A DNA stretch of 64,000 nt from NCBI GenBank assembly GCA_032052615.1, contig DAMBWF010000011.1, forward strand, positions 53,504 through 117,503, given 5' to 3'. Of this stretch, positions 38,501-47,185 are shown one piece after another. The notes under the pieces are model-generated. The model had not been told where the DNA came from. It saw only the letters and a program-made list of their open reading frames with translations, and did no database searches. This stretch comes from Pseudomonas_T sp032052615 (GTDB taxonomy: Bacteria > Pseudomonadota > Gammaproteobacteria > Pseudomonadales > Pseudomonadaceae). Every line of letters starts with the position of its first letter. The first letter of the stretch is position 1. The position numbers and the translations under genes are program-made.

Positions 38501-38526
38501 AAAAGGCCGCCCGAGGGCGGCCTTTT
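38501..38526 (+). terminator. Terminator of glcB
   Basis: AAAAGGCCGCCC and GGGCGGCCTTTT form a twelve-base-pair stem with a two-base loop and further T residues, 15 bases after the stop. Confidence 0.9.
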
Positions 38527-38815
38527 TTCGTCGAGGCGTTCTCAGGGCCTCTCCATGTGCTCATGTCCCTTTCCAATGCCCCGATCCGGATGGAACTGCC
38601 CGCGACAAGCATGGCACGCGTCGTCCCGGGTCGCTTCCCATAAGCCCCTCTGCGCATTCCTCGCCCTGACCGCCGGCGGGGAGCCCCCTGCTTCTTCTCA
38701 GAGGCACGGCCAAAAGCGTTTAGCCGCTAACGGCTCACCCGCGCGGCGGAACATGCCGTTTAGTCCCACGTTCAGAACCGAGCGTTGACAGAACCGAGCG
38801 TTGAGGACCGACCGA
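38527..38815. other. Convergent intergenic region, no supported gene
   Basis: This 289-base stretch separates glcB from the receiver-domain gene. No ORF has a ribosome site or family likeness. It contains an AGCCG-CTAA-CGGCT hairpin near 38722-38735 and a 16-base tandem duplication at 38773-38804. Confidence 0.4.
38773..38804. repeat. Tandem duplication of a 16-base unit
   Basis: CAGAACCGAGCGTTGA occurs twice back to back, perfect copies, a few bases downstream of the receiver-domain gene stop. It looks like a slippage duplication. Confidence 0.85.
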
Positions 38816-39322
38816 TCACGCGCTGATCAGCGTCAGGCTTTCCCGGGCTGCGTCTTCCCCGGGCCTCCCCCGCCTCCGGGGTGGCTTCGGCGGCGCGCCG
38901 ATCTCGTTGCGGATCAAGGTCACCAGGACCGAGGGGTCGACCGGCTGCAAGAGGAAATCCAGGACCTTCAGGTGCAGCGCGTCGATGGCGTCCTGCACGT
39001 CGGCGTCGGCGGAGAGGATGATCGCCGGCAGGTTGGGCCGGGCCGACTGCCGGACCCGGCGCACCAGCTCCAGGCTTTCCTGAGTGGGCAGCGCGGCGAC
39101 CAGCAGGCCCAGGGTCGGCCGCTCCAGCAGCAGCGCCAGGGCGCGCTCGGCGTCGCTGGCCACCGCGCAGGCGATGCCCTGGCCGATCAACCGCGTGGCG
39201 AGAGCATCCCGCGCCGCCTCGTCGTCGTCGGCCAGCAGCACCCCGGAATGGGCATGGGGCAGGCGCACGATCTCCTCCAGGGCGCGAAGCTCTTCTTCGC
39301 TGAGCAGGTCGCCGTAACTCAT
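38816..39322 (-). CDS. Degenerate response-regulator receiver protein
   Basis: This 168-residue protein has a 25-residue leader (MSYGDLLSEEELRALEEIVR), then a CheY-like receiver. The acidic pocket (ADDDEAARD, residues 31-39) and the Ser in LSADAD (residue 104) are kept. The phosphoacceptor aspartate, expected four residues before Pro79, is Val75, and the conserved lysine is Gln126 (LLQPVD). No output domain follows, only a basic tail (PPKPPRRRGRPGED). It cannot be phosphorylated in the normal way and may be a pseudo-receiver adaptor. It is divergent from the cNMP/DUF294 gene. Confidence 0.8.
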   Translation of the reverse strand: MSYGDLLSEEELRALEEIVRLPHAHSGVLLADDDEAARDALATRLIGQGIACAVASDAERALALLLERPTLGLLVAALPTQESLELVRRVRQSARPNLPAIILSADADVQDAIDALHLKVLDFLLQPVDPSVLVTLIRNEIGAPPKPPRRRGRPGEDAARESLTLISA

Positions 39323-39486
39323 GAAAGTGCCCTCGTCGCGGACTGCACGGACCGCGCTCCGGTGACGACCGGGACGCGGGCTAACGCAGTTGGGATGGAC
39401 CCCGGGCGGCAGAGTTCCCCGGCGGCGGCGGGCCCTGCCGAACGGCGCGACGCCCCGCGCGGGGGCGCTTAGACTTACGTCCAATG

Positions 39487-39504
39487 GGCGCTCCCGGGAG
39501 CGCC
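39487..39504. promoter_or_regulatory. Perfect 18-base palindrome before the cNMP/CBS/DUF294 gene
   Basis: GGCGCTCCCGGGAGCGCC is fully self-complementary and lies 36 bases before the ATG at 39541 in a divergent intergenic region. It is either an operator or an mRNA-leader hairpin. Confidence 0.45.
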
Positions 39505-39540
39505 GCTCAGCATGGGCGCTTCCCCAGCCGGATACGGGAC

Positions 39541-41511
39541 ATGACACGACAGGACGAGTTCGCCGAAGCGGGTCGGCAGGCGGTACGGCAGAACGTTCGC
39601 GGCACCATGGAATTCCTGCAGAAATTCCCGCCGTTCGGCCAGATGGAAAACGCCCACCTGGCCTTTCTGGTGGAACAGTGCGTGCTGCGCTTCTACGGGG
39701 CCGGTGAATCCATCCTGCGACCGGACAGCGGGCCCGTGGAGCACTTCTATATCGTCAAGCAAGGCCGGGTGGCGGGACGGCGCGCGACTTCGCCGGCGCA
39801 CCCGGAGGGCCGCCGGGGCGGCGCGCGGCGGGGCGAGAGTACCTTCGAGATCACCGCGGGCGAGTGCTTTCCGCTGGCCGCGCTGCTGGGGGAGCGGGCC
39901 ACCCGCACCGAGCACCTGGCCGCCGAGGACACCTTTTGCCTGCTACTGGACAAGTCCGCCTTCGTGCGCCTGTTCACCCTCTCGCCGACCTTTCGCGACT
40001 TCGCCCTGCGCGGGGTCAGCGGCCTGCTCGACCAAGTCAACCAGCAGGTCCAGGCCCGCGCGGTGGAGACCCTCGGCGCCCAGTACTCCCTGGAAACGCC
40101 GCTGGCCGAGCTGGCGGTGCGCCAGCCGGTCACCTGCGACCCGACGCTGCCGCTGCGGGAAGCGGTGCGGCTGATGCACGAGCGGCAGGTGGGCAGCGTC
40201 GTGGTGGTCGAACGGGAGCGGCCCCTGGGCATCTTCACCCTCCACGACCTGCGGCGGCTGGTGGCCGACCCGACCGCCGATCTGGCCGGGGAGCTGGAGC
40301 GCCCCGTCGCCGGGCGCATGACCCCCTCGCCCTGCGCCCTGGCGCCGACGGCCACGGCCTTCGATGCCGCCATCGCCATGACCGAGCGGCACATCGCCCA
40401 TGTCTGCCTGGTGGAGGATGGGTGCCTGCGGGGCGTGGTTTCCGAGCGCGACCTGTTCTCCCTGCAACGGGTCGACCTGGTGCACCTGGCGCGGACCATT
40501 CGCCACGCCGGCCGGGTCGAGACCCTGGTCGCGCTGCGGGACGAGGTCCGTCACCTGGTGGACCGCATGCTGGCCCACGGCGCCAGCTCGACCCAGATCA
40601 CCCACCTGATCACCCTGCTCAACGACCACACGGTGTGCCGGGTGATCGAGCTGGCCCTGGAAGCCCTGGGCGATCCGGGGCTGCCGTTCGCCTGGCTGAG
40701 CTTCGGCAGCGAGGGCCGCCGCGAACAGACCCTGCACACCGACCAGGACAATGGTCTGCTGTTCGAGGCCGACGGCGCAGTGGAGGCGGCCGAGGGCCGG
40801 CGGCGCCTGCTGCCCCTGGCCGAGCGCATCAACCAGGACCTGGCGCGCTGCGGCTTCGCCCTGTGCCAGGGGCAGATCATGGCCGGCAACCCGCAGATGT
40901 GCCTGTCGCGCCAGGAATGGAGCCGGCGCTTCGCCACCTTCGTGCGCGAGGCCACCCCGGAGAACCTGCTGGGGTCGAGCATCTTCTTCGACCTGCGGGG
41001 CGTCTGGGGCCCCCGGGAAGGCTGCGAGGCGCTACGCCGACAGTTGCTGGCCGACGTCGCCGACAACAGCGCGTTCCAGCGCCTGCTGGCGGAGAATGCC
41101 CTGCGCCAGCGCCCGCCGGTGGGCCGCTTCCGGGATTTCGTGGTGGCCCGCAAGGGGGCCGAGAAAGACACCCTCGACCTCAAGGTCCAGGGCCTGACCC
41201 CCTTCGTCGACGGCGCCCGCCTGCTGGCCCTGGCCCACGGGGTCGAGGCGGTGGGCACCCTGGAACGCCTGCAAGCCCTGGCGGCGCGGGGCGTCATCGA
41301 CCCCAAGGACGCCGCCGCCTACGCCGAGGCCTACCATTTCATCCAGCTCATCCGCATGCAGCAGCACCAGCAGCAGGCGCGGCAGAACCAGCCCTACGGC
41401 AACCGCCTGGACCCGGACAGCCTCAACCACCTGGACCGGCGCATCCTGCGGGAGTCGTTCCGCCAGGCCCAGCGACTACAGAGCAGCCTGGCGCTGCGTT
41501 ACCAACTATGA
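39541..41511 (+). CDS. Cyclic-nucleotide-binding / CBS / DUF294 nucleotidyltransferase protein
   Basis: This 656-residue signalling protein has an N-terminal cNMP-binding domain (about residues 20-150), two CBS motifs (about 195-325; TCDPTLPLREAVRLMHERQV and AIAMTERHIAHVCLV), and a DUF294 nucleotidyltransferase domain with the GS signature at residues 389-390 (FGSEGRREQTLHTDQDNGLL), then the DUF294 C-terminal domain. GlnD-like folds transfer nucleotides; the target is unknown. The stop overlaps the exonuclease start by ATGA, and pseudomonads usually keep this pair together. Confidence 0.92.
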   Translation: MTRQDEFAEAGRQAVRQNVRGTMEFLQKFPPFGQMENAHLAFLVEQCVLRFYGAGESILRPDSGPVEHFYIVKQGRVAGRRATSPAHPEGRRGGARRGESTFEITAGECFPLAALLGERATRTEHLAAEDTFCLLLDKSAFVRLFTLSPTFRDFALRGVSGLLDQVNQQVQARAVETLGAQYSLETPLAELAVRQPVTCDPTLPLREAVRLMHERQVGSVVVVERERPLGIFTLHDLRRLVADPTADLAGELERPVAGRMTPSPCALAPTATAFDAAIAMTERHIAHVCLVEDGCLRGVVSERDLFSLQRVDLVHLARTIRHAGRVETLVALRDEVRHLVDRMLAHGASSTQITHLITLLNDHTVCRVIELALEALGDPGLPFAWLSFGSEGRREQTLHTDQDNGLLFEADGAVEAAEGRRRLLPLAERINQDLARCGFALCQGQIMAGNPQMCLSRQEWSRRFATFVREATPENLLGSSIFFDLRGVWGPREGCEALRRQLLADVADNSAFQRLLAENALRQRPPVGRFRDFVVARKGAEKDTLDLKVQGLTPFVDGARLLALAHGVEAVGTLERLQALAARGVIDPKDAAAYAEAYHFIQLIRMQQHQQQARQNQPYGNRLDPDSLNHLDRRILRESFRQAQRLQSSLALRYQL

Positions 41512-42218
41512 AGGCCTTCCCCTGGTTACGCCGCCGGCGCGCCGCCCTCGCCCCTGAACTGCTACGGCGCTGCCAGGGCCTGCCATCGCCCGCGCCCTTC
41601 GCCGCCGCGTCGTCGTCGGCCCAGCGGCTGGTGGTGCTGGACCTGGAAACCAGCGGCCTGGACCTGCACCGCGACCAGGTGCTGTCCCTCGGCGCGGTGG
41701 TCATCGAGGACGGCGGCATCGACTTCGCCCAGCAGTTCGAGGCCACCTTGCGCCGGGACACTCGCCGCCCGCCGAACGCCAGCGTGCTGATCCACGGCCT
41801 CGCCCCCAGTGCCCTGGCCGCCGGCGTGGCGCCGGCCGAGGGGCTGCTGGCCTTCATGGAGTTCCTCGGCAACAGCCCGCTGCTGGCGTTCCACGCCGAC
41901 TTTGACCGGACCATGCTGGCGCGGGCCCTCAAGGATGCCCTCGGCCTGCGCCTGGAACATGCCTTCCTCGACGTGGCCGAACTGGCTCCGCTGCTGTGCC
42001 CCGAGGCCGGCCTCGAACGGGCCGGCCTGGACGACTGGGTGAGCCATTTCGGCCTGGAGGTGCAGCAACGCCACCACGCCAGCGCGGACGCCCTGGTCAC
42101 CGCCGAACTCGCCCTGATTCTCTTCCATCGCGCGCGCCGCCAGGGGCTGGACGACCTGGCCGGCCTGGCCGCCGCCTGCGCCCGGCATCGCCGGCGCCGG
42201 CAGTCGCCCTCGCTCTGA
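41508..42218 (+). CDS. DEDDh 3'-5' exonuclease (DnaQ-like)
   Basis: This 236-residue protein has a DnaQ-type exonuclease domain after a basic, alanine-rich 35-residue leader. ExoI is VVLDLETSGLD (D and E), ExoII is LLAFHADFDRTML, and ExoIII is RHHASADALVTAEL (H and D), making it a DEDDh enzyme. It is translationally coupled to the DUF294 protein, which suggests regulated nucleic-acid or nucleotide turnover. Confidence 0.9.
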   Translation: MKAFPWLRRRRAALAPELLRRCQGLPSPAPFAAASSSAQRLVVLDLETSGLDLHRDQVLSLGAVVIEDGGIDFAQQFEATLRRDTRRPPNASVLIHGLAPSALAAGVAPAEGLLAFMEFLGNSPLLAFHADFDRTMLARALKDALGLRLEHAFLDVAELAPLLCPEAGLERAGLDDWVSHFGLEVQQRHHASADALVTAELALILFHRARRQGLDDLAGLAAACARHRRRRQSPSL

Positions 42219-42301
42219 GGCGGGCCCGCTCGGCCATCCACCCGAACCGGCCGCGCGGCGGGGCAGTCCATAGCCCATGCCTAGCCGGGAGGACCCGCCC
42301 C

Positions 42302-43255
42302 ATGCTCCATCGCCTCGCCTTGCTGCTGGTCGCCCTGCTGGCCAGCCAGACCCTCCGGGCCGACGAGGTCCGCTATTTTCCATTACCCCCGGGCAGCGCG
42401 CCCCGCGCGGTGGCGCCCGGCTCCGACGGCGGCGTCTGGTTCGTCGCCGGTGGCTCGGGTGCCTTGGGGCGCCTCGACCCCCAGACCGGGCAGAGCGAGT
42501 GGGTGGCACTGGGCGCCGGCGCCCGTCCCGAGGACGTCCTGGTGGCCGACGATGGCGCCGCCTGGGTGCTGGACAGCGGGCGCGGCGCCTTGTTGCGGAT
42601 CGATCCCACGCGGCTCGGGGTGAAGACCTTCAAGCTGCCCGCCGAGGCGGCCGACGCCGGGCTGACGGCGGCCGCCTTCGCCCACGATGGCCTGCTCTGG
42701 TTCACCGGCCAGCGGGGCGTCTATGGCCGCCTCGACCCGGCCACCGGCCAGTTCCGCCTGTGGCCGGCGCCAGGCGGCCAAGGCCCCGAGGGTATCGCCG
42801 TGACACCGGCCGGGGATGTCTGGTATGCCAACCCCCGGCGCCAGGCGCTGGTCCGGGTCGACCCGCTGGAGGGCAGCGCCGAGGCGGTGCCGGTGGCCCA
42901 TGCCGGGCAGGCCCCACGGAGGCTCTGGAGCGACGCCCAGGGCAAGCTGTGGGTCAGCGCCGCCAACGGCGACAGCCTCGGCCACTACGACCCGCTGGCC
43001 CGGGAATGGCGGGAATGGCCGCTACCCCAGGGCGCGTCCGCGCGTCCCCGCGCGGTCTATGTGGACGAGCAGGACCGTGTCTGGCTCAGCGACCCCGCCA
43101 GCGACGCGCTGCTGCGCTTCAACCCGTTCAGCCATGCCTTCACCACTTTCGCCAGTGACCGGCCCGGTACCGATGTGCGACAGTTGCGCGGCCGCGTCGG
43201 CGAAGTCTGGGGCGCGGACGCCGGCCACGACCGCCTGGTCGTCATCCGTTACTGA
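42302..43255 (+). CDS. Secreted Vgb-like (streptogramin lyase) beta-propeller protein
   Basis: This 317-residue protein has a Sec signal peptide (MLHRLALLLVALLASQTLRA) and then repeated blades of the Vgb type, with recurring G-x-V/A-W-F/Y-x and GRLDPxTG units (GVWFVAGGSGALGRLDPQTG, LLWFTGQRGVYGRLDPATG, DVWYANPRRQALVRVDP). Virginiamycin B lyase linearises streptogramins; most chromosomal homologues are of unknown function. Periplasmic location is likely. Confidence 0.85.
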   Translation: MLHRLALLLVALLASQTLRADEVRYFPLPPGSAPRAVAPGSDGGVWFVAGGSGALGRLDPQTGQSEWVALGAGARPEDVLVADDGAAWVLDSGRGALLRIDPTRLGVKTFKLPAEAADAGLTAAAFAHDGLLWFTGQRGVYGRLDPATGQFRLWPAPGGQGPEGIAVTPAGDVWYANPRRQALVRVDPLEGSAEAVPVAHAGQAPRRLWSDAQGKLWVSAANGDSLGHYDPLAREWREWPLPQGASARPRAVYVDEQDRVWLSDPASDALLRFNPFSHAFTTFASDRPGTDVRQLRGRVGEVWGADAGHDRLVVIRY

Positions 43256-43290
43256 CGGCGGTCCGAGCCGCCACCCGAGCGAGGATCGCC

Positions 43291-43914
43291 ATGAGCCTGA
43301 CCCTGTTCCATTCGCCCCTTTCCCCCTTCGTGCGCAAGGTCGTGGTGATGCTGCACGAGACCGGGCAGTTCGAACGGGTGACCCTGCAAACGGTGCAGCT
43401 CACCCCGGTGAACCCCAGCGATACCCTCAACCCCCACAACCCCGCCGGCAAGATCCCGGCGCTGCGCCTGGCGGACGGCAGCGTGCTCCACGACAGCCGG
43501 GTGATCCTCGACTACCTCGACCACCAGCATGCCGGCGAACCGCTGATCCCTCGTGAAGGACCGGAGCGCTGGCGCGTCCTCACCCTGGCCTCCCTCGCCG
43601 ACGCGGTGATGGACGCCAGCGTGCTGCTGCGCTACGAGACCTTCCTGCGTCCCGAGGACAAGCGCTGGGACGGCTGGCAGACGGCCCAATGGGCCAAGAT
43701 CGGACGCGCCCTGGCCCATGTCGAGGCGACCGACCTGGAGGCGCTTTCCCGCCGCTTCGACGTTGCCGCGATCGGCGTCGCCTGCGCCCTGGGCTACCTC
43801 GACCTGCGCCACCCGGAGCACGACTGGCGGGCCCGCGCGCCGGGCCTGGCCCAGTGGTACGCGGCGATCAGCCAGCGGCCGTCGATGCGCGCCAGCGCTC
43901 CGCCGCCGCCCTGA
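43291..43914 (+). CDS. Glutathione S-transferase family protein
   Basis: This 207-residue GST has a thioredoxin-like N domain (LTLFHSPLSPFVRKVVVMLH with the serine at the glutathione site, and NPAGKIPALRLADGSVLHDS with the cis-proline and the S of the gamma-glutamyl site) and an all-helical C domain. The substrate is unknown. Its 3' end converges on and slightly overlaps a tiny minus-strand frame. Confidence 0.9.
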   Translation: MSLTLFHSPLSPFVRKVVVMLHETGQFERVTLQTVQLTPVNPSDTLNPHNPAGKIPALRLADGSVLHDSRVILDYLDHQHAGEPLIPREGPERWRVLTLASLADAVMDASVLLRYETFLRPEDKRWDGWQTAQWAKIGRALAHVEATDLEALSRRFDVAAIGVACALGYLDLRHPEHDWRARAPGLAQWYAAISQRPSMRASAPPPP

Positions 43915-44017
43915 CCTCGCCCGGCGACGGCTCCGGCCGGGGCGGGAACAACCGGGCGATGCGCCGCGCCAGGCGCCGGCCTTCCCGAGCCTCCTCGCGC
44001 AAACCGACGCGGCTCAT
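43868..44017 (-). CDS. Possible small protein, 49 residues, end of cre operon
   Basis: The frame starts MSRVGLREEAREGRRLARRI and is basic throughout. Its ATG overlaps the stop of the preceding membrane-protein gene by ATGA, which is the main argument that it is translated. Against it, the last 47 bases run antisense inside the GST gene and no family is recognised. Confidence 0.35.
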   Translation of the reverse strand: MSRVGLREEAREGRRLARRIARLFPPRPEPSPGEVRAAAERWRASTAAG

Positions 44018-44313
44018 GCCCGGCCCCGGCGAAACAGCAGCCAGCCGGTCAGGAGCGCCGGTTGCAGCAACGCCATGCACAGGCCGAGGAAGGAAACCAC
44101 CGCCGGGTGGCGGCGCGCCCCGGCAAGGCCGGTGAGGCCATCCCACCAGCCCTCCGGCGGCAGCCACAGCAGGGCCTGGGCCAGGGGCCGGCCGCTGGCC
44201 AGCCAAGCCTCGATCCAGTCGAAGCGACCGAGGAACATCAGCGCCAGCAAGGCCCCCAGGGCGAGCAGCAGGCCGCCCGCGCCGCACAGGATTCCACGCA
44301 GGATCGTCTTCAT
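44014..44313 (-). CDS. Small membrane protein downstream of creD, 99 residues
   Basis: The protein begins MKTILRGILCGAGGLLLALG and has two or three hydrophobic helices (GGLLLALGALLALMFL; FLGLCMALLQPALLTGWLLF). It starts ten bases after the creD stop, so it belongs to the creD transcript. No family is recognised. Confidence 0.7.
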   Translation of the reverse strand: MKTILRGILCGAGGLLLALGALLALMFLGRFDWIEAWLASGRPLAQALLWLPPEGWWDGLTGLAGARRHPAVVSFLGLCMALLQPALLTGWLLFRRGRA

Positions 44314-44323
44314 CTCGGTGCCC

Positions 44324-45658
44324 TCAGCCGGCGCGGCCGCCCACGCCGTACCAGTCCACCCGGCGCGTCAGCAGCATGGCCACGCTGAGCACGCCGAACA
44401 CCAGCAGGGCGCCCATCAGCAGGGCATAGTCCTCGGCGCCCAGCAACCCGTAGAGCAGGCCGTAGAGGGCCGCCAGGCCCGCGCCGAAGCCCAACCCGCG
44501 CGCCAGCCCGCGCAACACGTGGCCGACGTAGTAGCCGTTCAGCGCGACGCAGGCGCCGGCCGACAAGCCGTAGGCGGCCCTGAAGCCGATGTGCTCCGAC
44601 AGCGACAGCAGCAGCAAGTAGAACAGCGCCAGGGACAGGCCCACCAGGGCGTACTGGATCGGGTGCACCTGCAGCCGCCCGATGACCTCGAAGAGGAAGA
44701 AGCTGCCGAAGGTCAAGCCGATGAACAGCAATGCGTACTTGATCGCCCGCTCGCTCTTCAGGTACTGGTCCACCGGGTCGACGAAGGCCACGCTGAGGTC
44801 GCGGGTAGGGAAGCGGGCGCACGAGGACTGGCGGGCGCAAGCGGCCACCGCTTCCTCCTGGTTGGTGGCGAAGAAGCTGGTCTGCCAGCGGGCGCTGAAG
44901 CCGTCGTCGCGCACCTCCCGCTCGCTCGGCAAGTATTCGCCCAGGAAGCTCGGGTGGGGCCAGTCGGAGGCCAGCATGACCTGGCTGTCGCGGCCGACCG
45001 GGTTGATCGATAGCCGGTCGCTGCCCTGCAAGTCCAGCACGAAAGCGAAGGACAGCGCCTCGGCGGCGCCGCTCAGGGCCGGCAGCGGCGCATGCACCCC
45101 ACCCCCCAGGCGCTCCTCGCCGCTGCCCGGCTGGAAGGCGATGCGCTGGCCGTTCAGCTCCAGGCGCAGGTCGTTGCGGATGCCCCGGATGTCACTGATG
45201 CCCATGGCCAGGAACGGGGTCTCGAAGCGGTAGGCCGGGTAGTCCTCGGCGGGCACGCCGAACCGCTCGGGAATGGCGAAGTGCCCGCTGAAGCGGTTCT
45301 GCCCATGGTACAGCCGGGCCTGGTAGATACCCCGTTGGCGCGCCTCGGTGGTCAGCCGGCCCTCGACGACGAAGCGCTCGGGCAACAGGTACAGCCGTCC
45401 GGCCACGTCCTTGAACTGCTGGTAGCGGCTGCCGTCCTCCCGGGTGTGCCAGACGCCGACCTGCTTGCGATAGGGGATCACCAGCATCGGGCCGTTGAGC
45501 TGTTGGGCGTAGGCGGAGCTGCGGGCGATGTCCATCAGCACGCTGTCGCGCTGACGCTGGCGCTCGCCCACCAGGCCGTCGATCAGGGCCAGCGGGATCA
45601 ACAAGGCCAGCATCAGCAGGGCGATGGCGCCCACTTTGAAAGGCAAGGTCCGGATCAT
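44324..45658 (-). CDS. creD: Inner membrane protein CreD
   Basis: This 444-residue protein has an N-terminal membrane helix (ALLMLALLIPLALIDGLVG), a large periplasmic domain and five or six C-terminal helices, ending with the CreD-type YGVGGRAG tail. CreD is the main CreBC target and affects envelope integrity, biofilm and beta-lactam response in pseudomonads. ATG 45658 follows a GGAG ribosome site that is buried in a hairpin. An upstream frame to 45688 would add ten non-conserved residues. Confidence 0.94.
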   Translation of the reverse strand: MIRTLPFKVGAIALLMLALLIPLALIDGLVGERQRQRDSVLMDIARSSAYAQQLNGPMLVIPYRKQVGVWHTREDGSRYQQFKDVAGRLYLLPERFVVEGRLTTEARQRGIYQARLYHGQNRFSGHFAIPERFGVPAEDYPAYRFETPFLAMGISDIRGIRNDLRLELNGQRIAFQPGSGEERLGGGVHAPLPALSGAAEALSFAFVLDLQGSDRLSINPVGRDSQVMLASDWPHPSFLGEYLPSEREVRDDGFSARWQTSFFATNQEEAVAACARQSSCARFPTRDLSVAFVDPVDQYLKSERAIKYALLFIGLTFGSFFLFEVIGRLQVHPIQYALVGLSLALFYLLLLSLSEHIGFRAAYGLSAGACVALNGYYVGHVLRGLARGLGFGAGLAALYGLLYGLLGAEDYALLMGALLVFGVLSVAMLLTRRVDWYGVGGRAG

Positions 45659-45665
45659 GGGGGTT

Positions 45666-45693
45666 ACTCCGTGGAAAGAAGACGACACGGAGT
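45666..45693 (-). promoter_or_regulatory. Hairpin sequestering the creD ribosome-binding site
   Basis: On the minus strand ACTCCGTG (45693-45686) pairs perfectly with CACGGAGT (45673-45666) around a twelve-base loop. The second arm contains the GGAG ribosome-binding site eight bases before the creD ATG, so folding would block initiation. Confidence 0.55.
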
Positions 45694-45759
45694 CTGCCGG
45701 GCCGGCGTGGCCGCTTCATGGAGCGCGGATGGAGAGTCGGTGGGGATTGGGTGGAGGAC

Positions 45760-47184
45760 TCAGCCGGCCGGCAGGCGCAGGCACGCCTCCACCCCTTCGT
45801 CGCGGTTGGCCAGGGTCAGTTCGCCGCCGTGCAGGTGCGCCACCTCCTGGACGAAATTCAAGCCCAGGCCGGTGCTCTTGCGGCCGCTGGCGGGGCGCGG
45901 CAGGGAATAGAAGCGCTCGGTCAGCCGGGGCAGCGCGTAGTCGGGAATCGAGGGGCCCTGGTTGAACACCCGGATCGCCACCCGCGTGCCCTCCCGGCGC
46001 GTCTCCAGGGACAGGGCGGCGCCGGGCGGGGCGAAGTCGAGGGCGTTCTCCAGCAGGTTGGCCAGGGCCTGGCGGAGCAGGAAGCGCTCGCCCGACACCC
46101 GCGCGTCCTCCGCCACCGCCAGGCTCACCGCCAGGCCGGCGCGCTCGAGGCGGGCGGCCTGGGCTTGCAGCAGTTCCTCCAGCAACGGCCGCAGCGGGAC
46201 CTCGACCCGCTCCTCCAGCCCCTGGCGCTGTTCCACCAAGGCCAGGTTCAGCAGGCGCTCGATCAACTGTTGCAGGCGCGCGCCCTCATGGTCGATGTGG
46301 GCGGCGAAGCGCCGCCGCTGCTCAGCCGGCATGTCGCCCTCCAGCAGCTCGGCGGCGCCGCGGATGGCCGCCAGCGGGCTCTTCAGTTCGTGGGTGAGGG
46401 TGTGCACATAGCGCTCCACGTAAGCCTTGCCCTCCAGCGCCACCCGCATCCGCTCCACCGCCTCGGCCAATTGCGCCAACTCGCCGCCCCGCAGGCGCGG
46501 CACCTCGGCCCGCTCGCCGGCGCTGACCGCCCGGGCATAGCGGGTCAGCCGCCGCAGCGAGCCGCTGAGCCACCAGGACAGCAGCCCGCCCACCAGCAGA
46601 CCGAGGCCGATCAGCCCGCCGCCGAGCCAGGCGAGGCGGCGCTGGGAGCGTTCGATGTAAGGCAGCAGGGTGCGGTTCGGCTTGGCCACGGAGACCACGC
46701 CGATGATCCGCTCGCCGTCGCGGATCGGCGCCGCCACGTACATCACCGAGGAATCCGGGTCGCCCTCCTCTTCCCGGGTGGAACGGGCGCCGTAACGGCC
46801 CTGGAGGGTCAGGTAGACGTCGTTCCAGCGGGAGTAGTCCTGGCCCACGGCTTCCCCGGCGGAATCCAGCAGCACCACGCCCCGGGCGTCGGTGACATAG
46901 ATGCGGTGGCTCACCGCCTGCTTGCGCACGCCCCAGATGTTCGCCTGGGGGCGCCGCTGGCCGTAGGCCCGCAGCAGGTCCGGCAGGCGCCCCTGGGCCA
47001 GGGTGCCGTGCTTGACGTCCTCCCGCAGCAGCTCCGCCAGCAGGTTGGCGGTGTCCACCAGGGTTTCCTCGGTGGATTGGCGCATGCCGGGGCGGATCTC
47101 GTCCATCACCGTGCCCAGGACGAACCAGCCGGCCAGGCCGACGAAGAGGAAATAGGCGAGGAAGATGCGGATGCCCAAGGGCAT
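45760..47184 (-). CDS. creC: Sensor histidine kinase CreC
   Basis: This 474-residue sensor has two membrane helices (residues 6-25 and about 185-207) flanking a periplasmic sensor domain, a HAMP region, the phosphoacceptor His265 in THELKSPLAAI, and a HATPase with NLLENALDFA and STGLGLNFVQE. The length matches P. aeruginosa CreC. It begins one base after the creB stop. Confidence 0.95.
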   Translation of the reverse strand: MPLGIRIFLAYFLFVGLAGWFVLGTVMDEIRPGMRQSTEETLVDTANLLAELLREDVKHGTLAQGRLPDLLRAYGQRRPQANIWGVRKQAVSHRIYVTDARGVVLLDSAGEAVGQDYSRWNDVYLTLQGRYGARSTREEEGDPDSSVMYVAAPIRDGERIIGVVSVAKPNRTLLPYIERSQRRLAWLGGGLIGLGLLVGGLLSWWLSGSLRRLTRYARAVSAGERAEVPRLRGGELAQLAEAVERMRVALEGKAYVERYVHTLTHELKSPLAAIRGAAELLEGDMPAEQRRRFAAHIDHEGARLQQLIERLLNLALVEQRQGLEERVEVPLRPLLEELLQAQAARLERAGLAVSLAVAEDARVSGERFLLRQALANLLENALDFAPPGAALSLETRREGTRVAIRVFNQGPSIPDYALPRLTERFYSLPRPASGRKSTGLGLNFVQEVAHLHGGELTLANRDEGVEACLRLPAG

Positions 47185-47185
47185 C

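Noticed and set aside
36231..38657. 808-codon minus-strand ORF opposite malate synthase
   Set aside because: Shadow of glcB. Low-complexity Val/His/Gly-rich translation, no motif, no ribosome site.
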